A DNA stretch of 5,910 bases from Actinomycetes bacterium. Lineage in GTDB: Bacteria > Actinomycetota > Actinomycetes > Actinomycetales > Beutenbergiaceae. Positions 1-5,536 of this stretch are shown one piece after another. The notes below the pieces were generated by a model, which was not told the origin of the DNA, did not search any database, and worked only from the letters and a program-made list of their open reading frames with translations. Positions within the stretch are counted from its first letter, which is position 1; every line of letters starts with the position of its first letter. Position numbers and translations under genes: made by a program. Location of the stretch: contig JAJYRV010000141.1 of NCBI GenBank assembly GCA_021793935.1, positions 1 to 5,910 on the forward strand, in the 5' to 3' direction.

Positions 1-1
1 G

Positions 2-427
2 CTACGGGGCGTACGGCTCCACATGCACCTGCACGGTTGCCGCGTTCCGGAGAAGTTTGGACATCGGGCAGCGGGCGTGCGCCGCGCGCAGGGTCTCTTC
101 GGCATCGGACTGCTCGGCCCCATCGATCCCGACGTAGGCGTCGACGTGGAATTCGTATCCGGGCCCTGGGTCTGCTTCCTGTAATCCCACCGTCACTCGC
201 ACCCGGCTCCGGCGCGAGCCCTCGAGGATCGCCTGCACCGTCGCGTTCAGGCAGGTCGCCCACGCGAGTGCGAGGAGTTGCTCGGGGTTCGTCTGTTCCG
301 GGGTATCGGCGGTTGCCGCGCCGCCGGCCAGCGGGGAGGCCACCTGGACCTCGAGCCCGCCGGTGATCCAGCTGGTGCCATCCCCGCCGTGATCATTCAC
401 ACCTTCTGTGCGGTAGAGCGTCGTCAT
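2..427 (-). CDS. Ohr/OsmC-family thiol-dependent peroxidase
   Basis: This family reduces organic hydroperoxides in the cytoplasm with a reactive cysteine pair. Numbered from the chosen ATG (141 aa), the N-terminus MTTLYR matches the usual Ohr opening. The TNPEQLLALAWATCL block holds the peroxidatic Cys59 and the conserved Glu49, and the HARCPMSK block holds the resolving Cys120. Length is normal for the family. The GGR loop that supplies the active-site arginine in typical Ohr reads GGD here, so activity or substrate may differ. The start is uncertain: an in-frame ATG lies 7 codons upstream (448), but it has no ribosome site and falls inside the inverted repeat. The chosen ATG follows GGAGGA with no spacer and lies 7 nt below a TATATT box, which would suit a leaderless transcript. 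The gene is divergent from the importer operon. Family is confident; the Ohr versus general OsmC subfamily is less so. Confidence 0.85.
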   Translation of the reverse strand: MTTLYRTEGVNDHGGDGTSWITGGLEVQVASPLAGGAATADTPEQTNPEQLLALAWATCLNATVQAILEGSRRSRVRVTVGLQEADPGPGYEFHVDAYVGIDGAEQSDAEETLRAAHARCPMSKLLRNAATVQVHVEPYAP

Positions 428-433
428 TCCTCC

Positions 434-439
434 AATATA
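434..439 (-). promoter_or_regulatory. Candidate -10 box (TATATT) for the Ohr/OsmC gene
   Basis: On the minus strand TATATT is followed by GGAGGA and then ATG. Transcription would begin at or next to the start codon, giving a leaderless or near-leaderless mRNA. No good -35 box is visible at the usual spacing; that space is taken up by the inverted repeat. It is embedded in one of the few AT-rich stretches of the window and overlaps the plus-strand TATAAT. Confidence 0.4.
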
Positions 440-441
440 AT
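436..441 (+). promoter_or_regulatory. Consensus -10 box (TATAAT) for the importer operon
   Basis: A perfect TATAAT in a GC-rich background, 64 bp upstream of the GTG start of the ATPase gene. It would give a 5' leader of roughly 58 nt. No convincing TTGACA-like -35 box lies 16-18 bp upstream, so a regulator or an unusual sigma contact may be needed. Its last base is the first base of the TTGGA arm of the inverted repeat, so a protein bound there would cover the transcription start. Confidence 0.5.
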
Positions 442-459
442 TGGACATGATCCAACAAC
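437..459. promoter_or_regulatory. Candidate operator, copy 1 (TTGGA-N5-TCCAA inverted repeat)
   Basis: The core at 441-455 is an inverted repeat with 5-bp arms TTGGA and TCCAA and spacer CATGA. The surrounding 23 bp match 3762-3784 at 21 of 23 positions. The element sits between two divergent genes. It overlaps the expected transcription start of the importer operon and the -10/-35 spacer of the Ohr/OsmC gene, as expected for a repressor site acting on both. The binding protein is not identifiable from the window. Confidence 0.55.
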
Positions 460-505
460 GCGAATCCCGCGACCGCCGAAATGGCCAAGAACAGGAGCAA
501 TCGCC

Positions 506-1297
506 GTGACGCCTGGGGCTGATTCAGCGATCGTGCGCTTCGAGAACGTCACGAAGCAATACGGCAATGCTGACGGTCGCCCGGCCCTCGCCTCCCTCGA
601 CCTCACCATTCGCCAAGGGGAAATCATCGGGATCATCGGGGAGAGCGGCGCAGGCAAATCCACTCTCCTGCAATTGATCAACGGGCTCACCTTCCCCACT
701 TCCGGCACCGTGACCGTCGCGGGCGCGGAGGTTCCCCGGCTTTCTCGACGCCGCCTTCGCGAACTCCAACGCGGCATCGGGGTGGTGTTCCAAGGCATCC
801 ACCTGCTGAGCAACCGCACGGTGCGCAAGAACGTTGCCCTCCCGCTCGAGTTGGCCCGCCGCCACCCCAGTTCCGGCGGAGCCGATCTGCGCACAGGCGC
901 TGAGATCCGCCGGGCCGTGGAGGAGATCCTCACCTTCGTCGGCCTCTCCCACCGGGCCGAACACTACCCCGCCCAACTCAGCGGCGGCGAACAGCAACGC
1001 GCCGCGCTCGCCCGCGCCCTCGTGGGCCGCCCCGCCCTCTTGCTCGCCGATGAACCCACCTCCTCCCTGGACACCAGCACGACGTCGGAAGTTCTCCGCG
1101 TGCTCGCGAACGCGCGCGAGGAGTTCGGCACCACCGTCGTCGTCATCACCCACGACCTCGACGTCGTCAAAGCGATCTGTGATCGGGCCGCGCTGTTGGA
1201 ACAGGGAGAGTTGCAACAGATCTTCCCGGTGACCAAACGGGGGTACCGGGCGCTGCCGAGCTATCGCGAACAGGTGGCCGAGGAGTTCGCGCAGTGA
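506..1297 (+). CDS. metN: Methionine-type ABC transporter ATPase (MetN-like, no NIL domain)
   Basis: This is the cytoplasmic ATP-hydrolysing subunit that powers uptake through the adjacent permease. With the GTG start at 506 it has 263 residues. Visible motifs are Walker A GESGAGKST (45-53), Q-loop Gln96, signature LSGGEQQR (158-165), Walker B LLLADEP (178-184) with catalytic Glu183, and switch His216. The stretch LLSNRTVRKNVALPLEL (100-116) is typical of MetN. The start was chosen because AGGAG (493-497) lies 8 nt upstream and the conserved domain begins a few residues in; the frame is open further upstream, but that part is not conserved-looking. MetN proteins usually have about 340 residues with a C-terminal NIL domain that binds methionine and shuts off transport. 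This one ends soon after the ATPase fold, so that feedback is absent. It overlaps the permease gene by 4 bp (GTGA). The symbol denotes family; the substrate is unproven. Confidence 0.88.
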   Translation: MTPGADSAIVRFENVTKQYGNADGRPALASLDLTIRQGEIIGIIGESGAGKSTLLQLINGLTFPTSGTVTVAGAEVPRLSRRRLRELQRGIGVVFQGIHLLSNRTVRKNVALPLELARRHPSSGGADLRTGAEIRRAVEEILTFVGLSHRAEHYPAQLSGGEQQRAALARALVGRPALLLADEPTSSLDTSTTSEVLRVLANAREEFGTTVVVITHDLDVVKAICDRAALLEQGELQQIFPVTKRGYRALPSYREQVAEEFAQ

Positions 1298-1965
1298 ACG
1301 GATTGGCCGAGGTCTTCAACCAGCATGGCGAGGCGATGACCGCCGCGCTGTGGGAAACCGGATACATGGTTGCCGTTTCCCTCGCCGCAGCCGCGCTCAT
1401 CGGCCTGCCCCTGGGCATGACCGTCTTCCTCACCCAGCGGGGCGGACTCGCGGAGAACCGCGCCGCGTGGTCGATCGCGAACCTGTACATCAACGTCGTG
1501 CGTTCCTTCCCGTTCCTGCTCCTGGTCGTCGTCCTCATCCCCTTCACCCGCGCCGTCATGGGCACGAGTTTCGGCACCCGCGCCGCCACGTTGCCGCTGT
1601 GCTTCGTCGCCGTCGCGATCTACGCCCGCCTCGTGGAACAGATCATGCGGGAGATCCCGGCTGGGATCTCCCGGGTCGCTCGATCGCTGGGAGCGAGCCT
1701 GCCGCAAGTGGTCCTGCGCATCTACCTGCCCGAGGCGCTCTCCGGACTCGTCTACGCCCTCACCTCCGCCGCCATCAGCCTGCTGTCATACTCCACCGTC
1801 CTCGGAGTCGTCGGCGGCGGCGGAATCGGGGACTTCGCAATGCGCTACGGGTATCAGGAATACAACGACACCCTCATGCTCGCCACCGTCGCCATCATCA
1901 TCGTCATCGTTCTGGCCATGCAAGGTATCGGATACCGGATCTCTGACCGTCTCGATCACCGCTAG
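1294..1965 (+). CDS. metI: Methionine-type ABC transporter permease (MetI-like)
   Basis: This is the membrane channel subunit of the importer (223 aa, normal MetI size). Hydrophobic segments at about 24-46, 61-84, 98-115, 150-173 and 193-212 suggest five transmembrane helices. The cytoplasmic coupling loop that docks the ATPase is visible as EIPAGISRVARSLGAS (120-135) followed by LPEAL. Other MetI hallmarks are VVRSFPFLLL (68-77), the PFTRAVMGTSFGT stretch (83-95) and VVGGGGIGDFAMRYGYQEY (172-190). The GTG start overlaps the ATPase stop codon as GTGA and has AGGAG at 1281-1285, so the two subunits are probably translationally coupled. The lipoprotein gene follows after 36 bp. Confidence 0.9.
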   Translation: MNGLAEVFNQHGEAMTAALWETGYMVAVSLAAAALIGLPLGMTVFLTQRGGLAENRAAWSIANLYINVVRSFPFLLLVVVLIPFTRAVMGTSFGTRAATLPLCFVAVAIYARLVEQIMREIPAGISRVARSLGASLPQVVLRIYLPEALSGLVYALTSAAISLLSYSTVLGVVGGGGIGDFAMRYGYQEYNDTLMLATVAIIIVIVLAMQGIGYRISDRLDHR

Positions 1966-2001
1966 CCACCACCATCACCACAGAAATGAGAAAAGGAACT
2001 T

Positions 2002-2835
2002 ATGTTTTCCGTACCCACCCCTCGCCGTCTCATCACTGCCGCAGCCGCTACCGTGCTGCTCGCGGGGTGCTCGAGCGCATCCACCTCCGATGACGGCCCG
2101 GACCCCGCCGCCGACGAGACGGAAACTCACACCCTGAAGATCGCCGCGGTGCAATCGCCGATGACCGACGTGGTCGAAGCGGCGGGAGAAGCTATCGAGG
2201 ACGGATATGAGATCGAACTCGTCGAAGTATCCGACTACGTCACCGCGAACGTCATCGTCAACGACGGCGACGCTTATGGCAACTTCTCCCAACACGAGCC
2301 CTACATGGAAACGTTCAACGAGGGGAACGACGCCTCCCTCGTCGCGGTCCAGCCGGTATACAACTTCGTCATCGCCTTCTACTCCAAGACCGTCGACGAC
2401 ATCGAGGACCTGCCCGAGGGCGGCGTCGTCGCCATCGCCGATGATTCTTCTAACCGGGGCCGGGCGCTGAAACTCCTCGCGGAGGAAGGGGTGATCACCT
2501 TGGACCCCGAGGTCGACCCGTATGAGGCGGGCCTCGAGGACATTACCGAGAACCCGAAGGACCTGGAGTTCCTCGAGGTTGCCATCACCGCCCTGAACGC
2601 CGCCTACGACGAGGCGGACCTGGTGTTCCAGTGGCCCTCCCACATCGCCGCCCTCGGCCTCACCCCGGAGGAGGACGGCCTCATCACCGAGCTTGATGAC
2701 GCCTTCGCCCTCGACCTCGTGGTGCGCGAAGACGACGCCGACTCCGATGCCACTCAGGCGTTGAAGGAGGCCTTCACCAGCGACGCCGTCCGTGAGGTCA
2801 TCGAATCCAACGGCACCATCGAAGTCTCCTTCTAA
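2002..2835 (+). CDS. metQ: NlpA/MetQ-family substrate-binding lipoprotein
   Basis: This is the extracellular ligand-binding subunit of the importer, anchored to the membrane by lipid. The 277-residue protein has a short basic N-terminus (Arg8-Arg9), a hydrophobic stretch and the lipobox LAGC with lipidated Cys23. A Ser/Asp-rich linker (24-43) leads to the NlpA domain. Family features are NDGDAYGNFSQHEPYMETFN (87-106), DDLPEG-like IEDLPEGG (134-141), DDSSNRGRALKLL (147-159) and ITENPKDL (181-188). Two ligand-contact regions differ from typical MetQ. The segment before YSK reads VYNFVIAFYSK (119-129) rather than the usual His-containing form, and the INTNYA block is replaced by VFQWPSHIA (208-216). 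The mature protein is very acidic. AAAGGA (1992-1997) precedes the ATG. The stop codon overlaps that of the convergent SDR gene. The family is secure, the substrate is not: methionine, or another amino acid or sulfur compound. Confidence 0.85.
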   Translation: MFSVPTPRRLITAAAATVLLAGCSSASTSDDGPDPAADETETHTLKIAAVQSPMTDVVEAAGEAIEDGYEIELVEVSDYVTANVIVNDGDAYGNFSQHEPYMETFNEGNDASLVAVQPVYNFVIAFYSKTVDDIEDLPEGGVVAIADDSSNRGRALKLLAEEGVITLDPEVDPYEAGLEDITENPKDLEFLEVAITALNAAYDEADLVFQWPSHIAALGLTPEEDGLITELDDAFALDLVVREDDADSDATQALKEAFTSDAVREVIESNGTIEVSF

Positions 2836-3587
2836 ACAGCTGCGCTATCGGGGCTCTCGAGCCAGGTCGCAAAATCGATCCGGGCCCGGAGGGCTGCATC
2901 GGTGCCCCGCAAAGTTCCGGAGGCGAACGCCCGACCGACCCGCCCGGGCATCCGCAGCTCCAGCACGCGCTGCCTCTTCCCCGCCCGCCGCAGATATCTG
3001 CGGGCCATGTCAGCGAGAACCTCATCTCGCGGCCCAACGAGATCTGCGGCGCGGCCGGCGGGCTCCCTCTTCGCTACCCGCACGAGGTACTCCCCGACCT
3101 CCCGAGCCGCGACGGGGCGCAGTAACCCGGTGGGCAGATAGGCGATCGGGCCGGGCATCCGGGACAGGAACTGCGCCGGGAATTCGTGAAACTGCGCGGC
3201 GCGCACAATCGTGTACGGCACCCGCTCGGACCGTTCTACGGCACGCTCGTGGGCGAGCTTGCCCGCGTAATACCCGCCCTCCACGCCGTCGATTCCCACG
3301 ATCGAGAGCGCGACGTGATGTTTCACCCCAGCAGCTGCACCTGCCGCGAGCAGCCGCGCCGTACTCCGGGTGAAGAAGCGGGTGGCCACGCGCGCGGAAA
3401 GCGTGCCCGGGTTCGTCACGTCGATGACGGCATCCACCTGCTCGAGCGCCCGGGCCAGACCCGTTCCGCTCGCGACATCGACCCCGGTGCGCCGGCTCAG
3501 GACGGTCACCTCATCACCCGCATCGCGGGCAGCCGTGACGACGTACTGCCCGGCGGTACCGGTTCCTCCGGCAACGGCGATCTTCAT
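2832..3587 (-). CDS. NmrA-like SDR-family NAD(P)-binding protein
   Basis: This is a 251-residue atypical short-chain dehydrogenase/reductase. The N-terminal Rossmann fold is clear: MKIAVAGGTGTAG with the GxxGxxG nucleotide-binding loop at residues 7-13, then a second strand ending LSRRTG (30-35), whose arginines could favour NADP. LSIVGIDG (94-101) and Y106-x3-K110 (YYAGK) resemble the SDR active-site spacing. PYTIVRAAQFHEF is a familiar stretch of this actinobacterial subfamily. The start was chosen at MKIAV because the fold begins there; GGGGGA lies a few bases upstream, and the longer open frame looks non-coding. Related proteins are annotated as NmrA-like regulators, NAD(P)H-binding oxidoreductases or nucleotide-sugar epimerases; I cannot choose a substrate. 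Its stop TAG and the metQ-like stop TAA share bases, which leaves no space for a terminator between these convergent genes. Confidence 0.83.
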   Translation of the reverse strand: MKIAVAGGTGTAGQYVVTAARDAGDEVTVLSRRTGVDVASGTGLARALEQVDAVIDVTNPGTLSARVATRFFTRSTARLLAAGAAAGVKHHVALSIVGIDGVEGGYYAGKLAHERAVERSERVPYTIVRAAQFHEFPAQFLSRMPGPIAYLPTGLLRPVAAREVGEYLVRVAKREPAGRAADLVGPRDEVLADMARRYLRRAGKRQRVLELRMPGRVGRAFASGTLRGTDAALRARIDFATWLESPDSAAV

Positions 3588-3624
3588 CTCATCCCCCGCC
3601 CCATCGTGAGGTTGTCGTGCCTCG

Positions 3625-3630
3625 ATCCTA
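3625..3630 (-). promoter_or_regulatory. Candidate -10 box (TAGGAT) for the SDR gene
   Basis: On the minus strand TAGGAT lies 37 bp upstream of the ATG of the SDR gene. This hexamer is a common actinobacterial housekeeping -10 sequence. The predicted leader is about 30 nt. The -35 position holds no TTGnnn match but overlaps the GCCGTATACGGC palindrome, so activity may depend on a bound protein. Confidence 0.45.
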
Positions 3631-3645
3631 ACGCTGAAGCCGGCG

Positions 3646-3657
3646 GCCGTATACGGC
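3646..3657. repeat. 12-bp perfect palindrome GCCGTATACGGC
   Basis: A perfect 12-bp palindrome in the 168-bp divergent region between the SDR gene and lipB. It is placed where the -35 box of the SDR promoter would be, about 16 bp upstream of TAGGAT. The position is suitable for an operator. No second copy was noticed in the window, and it differs from the TTGGA-N5-TCCAA element. Confidence 0.4.
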
Positions 3658-3743
3658 GGGCCCGGTGGTTCGTGGCCAGATGCGCTCGTGCGGGTGCGCC
3701 GCGCCGGCGCTGGTGCTCGTGCACGGGTCGCGCCCCCGTGTGG

Positions 3744-3749
3744 CAAGAT
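3744..3749 (+). promoter_or_regulatory. Weak candidate -10 box (CAAGAT) for lipBA
   Basis: CAAGAT, preceded by TGTGG, ends 6 nt before the lipB ATG, so a transcript would begin at or near the start codon. There is no clear Shine-Dalgarno sequence in front of lipB, which fits a leaderless mRNA. A -35 box is not evident. This is a tentative call based on spacing only. Confidence 0.25.
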
Positions 3750-3755
3750 AGAGCC

Positions 3756-4409
3756 ATGCAGATTATTGGACTTGATCCAACAACCACAGAATTTCGGGTG
3801 GCGTGGGAACGACAACGGCGGATCCACGCCCGGGTCGTCACCGGCACCTCACCGAACACCCTGTACCTCGTGGAACACGACGCCGTGTACACCGCTGGCG
3901 TGCGCACCCTGAGGCAGGATCTTCCGGCGAACGGAGCCGACGTCGTCAAAGTCGACCGCGGCGGGCGGATCACCTGGCACGGGCCTGGCCAACTCGTGGC
4001 CTACCCGATCTTTCACCTCCCCCGCCCCCTCGACGTTGTCGCCTACGTGCGTGACCTGGAGAACACGCTGATCGCCGCGCTCACCTACCTGGACATCTCC
4101 GGGTACACCCGCGCGGGAAAGACCGGTGTCTGGGTGCGCACCGCGCAAGGCCGGCCGGCGAAGATCGCCTCCATCGGGGTGCGGGTCCAGCAGGGAGTGA
4201 GCCTGCACGGTGTTGCGCTGAATTGCAGCAACTCGCTCACCCCGTTCACCCAGATCGTCCCCTGCGGACTCACCGGAGAAGCCGTGACGACGATCAGTGC
4301 AGAACTCGGGCGCACCGTCACGCCCTCCGACGTCAGCCCCCTGCTGAGCGCCGCCTTCCACGACCTCGATTCTACCTATCGCCACGCATCTCCAAGGAGC
4401 CTTGTATGA
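3756..4409 (+). CDS. lipB: Lipoyl(octanoyl) transferase LipB
   Basis: LipB moves an octanoyl group from acyl carrier protein onto lipoyl domains of enzymes such as pyruvate and 2-oxoglutarate dehydrogenase complexes, forming a thioester on its cysteine. The 217-residue protein has the full family pattern: [10 protein letters not shown] (39-48), [18 protein letters not shown] (68-85), [11 protein letters not shown] (92-102), catalytic Lys136 in [17 protein letters not shown] (149-157) and catalytic Cys170 in IVPCG. The ATG at 3756 fits the family, because the first strand and the W-x2-Q motif (W17, Q20) follow at the expected distance; a GTG at 3798 is the only nearby alternative and would cut into the domain. 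No ribosome site is apparent. The second copy of the inverted repeat lies in codons 3-10. The stop codon overlaps the lipA start as ATGA. Confidence 0.95.
   Translation: MQIIGLDPTTTEFRVAWERQRRIHARVVTGTSPNTLYLVEHDAVYTAGVRTLRQDLPANGADVVKVDRGGRITWHGPGQLVAYPIFHLPRPLDVVAYVRDLENTLIAALTYLDISGYTRAGKTGVWVRTAQGRPAKIASIGVRVQQGVSLHGVALNCSNSLTPFTQIVPCGLTGEAVTTISAELGRTVTPSDVSPLLSAAFHDLDSTYRHASPRSLV
3762..3784. promoter_or_regulatory. Candidate operator, copy 2 (inside lipB codons 3-10)
   Basis: The core at 3766-3780 is TTGGA, spacer CTTGA, TCCAA. It shares 21 of 23 bases with 437-459; the longest exact block is TGATCCAACAAC. It starts 6 bp after the A of the lipB ATG. If lipB mRNA starts at its ATG, a bound protein would sit just downstream of the transcription start and could block RNA polymerase. 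The bases also encode Ile-Gly-Leu-Asp-Pro-Thr, a poorly conserved part of LipB, so dual use is plausible. Confidence 0.5.
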
Positions 4410-5536
4410 CCGCCTCGAAGACGGCGATCCCGTTGCCCCTCTCGCCGGTCCTTCCCGACGGGGAACTGTTGGAAAGCGCGATGCTGCCCGGTTCTGCGGA
4501 AGCCGCGGCGGCCGTCGCCGAGACCGATGCCCGGGCCCAGGCACGCCGGGCGAGTCGGAAGCCGATCCGGCGGGAGCAACAGAACATGCTCACCCCGATC
4601 GAAAAGAAGCCCGAGTGGATCAAGACGAGGGCGAAGATGGGCGCCGAGTACCGGCAACTGCAGACCCTCGTAGCCGGGCAGGGGCTCCACACGGTGTGCC
4701 AGGAAGCGGGGTGCCCGAACATCTTCGAATGCTGGGAGGACCGCGAGGCCACCTTCCTCATCGGCGGCTCCCAATGCACCCGGCGGTGCGACTTCTGCCA
4801 GATCGATACCGGCAAACCGGCCGCCTACGACACCGGTGAGCCCGCGCGGGTCGCGGCCTCGGTGCGGGCAATGGAACTCAACTACGCGACGATCACCGGG
4901 GTCGCCCGCGACGACCTACCCGACGGCGGTGCGTGGCTGCACGCGGAAACCGTCCGGGCCGTCCGCGCGGCGAGCCCAGGCACGGGGGTGGAGCTCCTCG
5001 CGACGGATTTCAACGGCGAGGCCGACCTCCTCGCCGAAGTGTTCGACTCCCGACCCGAGGTGCTCGGCCACAATCTGGAGACCGTGCCCCGAATCTTCAA
5101 ACGGATCCGGCCCGCGTTCACCTACGAACGCTCCCTCGGGGTGCTCTCCGCCGCCCGCGCCGCCGGCCTGATCACGAAGTCCAACCTCATTCTGGGCATG
5201 GGTGAAACCCGCGAGGAGATCACCGAGGCGCTGGGCGCCCTGCACGAGGCGGGCACCGACATCATCACCCTCACCCAATACCTGCGCCCCTCCACCCGGC
5301 ACCTGCCCGTAGATCGGTGGGTGAAGCCACAGGAGTTTCAGGAGTTGGCACACGAGGCGGAGGAGATCGGCTTCCTCGGTGTGCTCGCCGGTCCGCTCGT
5401 GCGCTCCTCCTACCGCGCGGGGAGGTTGTGGGCGCAGACGATGAAGAAGCACGGGCGCCCCATTCCCTCCCACCTCGCCCACCTCGCACGGGAAGCGGAG
5501 CAGGAAGGCTTCGCGCAGGCTATTTCTAGCCGGTAG
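4406..5536 (+). CDS. lipA: Lipoyl synthase LipA (radical SAM), extended N-terminus
   Basis: LipA inserts two sulfur atoms into protein-bound octanoyl chains made by LipB, using S-adenosylmethionine and sacrificing its own auxiliary iron-sulfur cluster. All ligands are present: auxiliary-cluster Cys98, Cys103 and Cys109, the radical SAM CxxxCxxC at 124, 128 and 131 (CTRRCDFC), and the C-terminal RSSY (333-336) that supplies the serine ligand. [11 protein letters not shown] and [13 protein letters not shown] are also family hallmarks. At 376 residues it exceeds the usual length of about 310-340. Roughly the first 45 residues (Ala/Pro/Glu-rich, low complexity) precede the normal start region near [15 protein letters not shown], and a 40-residue tail follows RSSY. 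The start is supported by AAGGAG (4394-4399), 6 nt upstream, and by the ATGA overlap with lipB; an internal ATG at codon 26 is possible. Confidence 0.95.
   Translation: MTASKTAIPLPLSPVLPDGELLESAMLPGSAEAAAAVAETDARAQARRASRKPIRREQQNMLTPIEKKPEWIKTRAKMGAEYRQLQTLVAGQGLHTVCQEAGCPNIFECWEDREATFLIGGSQCTRRCDFCQIDTGKPAAYDTGEPARVAASVRAMELNYATITGVARDDLPDGGAWLHAETVRAVRAASPGTGVELLATDFNGEADLLAEVFDSRPEVLGHNLETVPRIFKRIRPAFTYERSLGVLSAARAAGLITKSNLILGMGETREEITEALGALHEAGTDIITLTQYLRPSTRHLPVDRWVKPQEFQELAHEAEEIGFLGVLAGPLVRSSYRAGRLWAQTMKKHGRPIPSHLAHLAREAEQEGFAQAISSR

Noticed and set aside
278..505. Long upstream extension of the ATPase reading frame from 278
   Set aside because: It overlaps the Ohr/OsmC gene on the other strand, contains the promoter region and encodes non-family sequence. 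AGGAG with the GTG at 506 gives the proper ABC N-terminus.
442..505. SAM-sensing riboswitch in the importer leader
   Set aside because: The leader predicted from TATAAT is under 60 nt and shows no multi-stem architecture resembling known SAM riboswitches.
524..1216. Long minus-strand and alternate-frame ORFs over the importer, SDR and lip genes
   Set aside because: In GC-rich DNA shadow frames stay open by codon bias. These are low-complexity Arg/Pro/Ser/Gly sequences opposite genes with clear family motifs.
2852..2863. GGCTC-TC-GAGCC as a terminator for the importer operon
   Set aside because: A 5-bp stem with a 2-nt loop, no T-tract, and located inside the SDR coding sequence; too weak to call.
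3186..3755. Open frame in front of lipB on the plus strand
   Set aside because: It is antisense to the well-supported SDR gene and crosses the divergent intergenic region. LipB family length and motifs start at 3756.
3588..3827. Upstream extension of the SDR frame on the minus strand
   Set aside because: The residues before MKIAV are Arg/Pro-rich shadow sequence overlapping lipB; the Rossmann fold begins at MKIAV.
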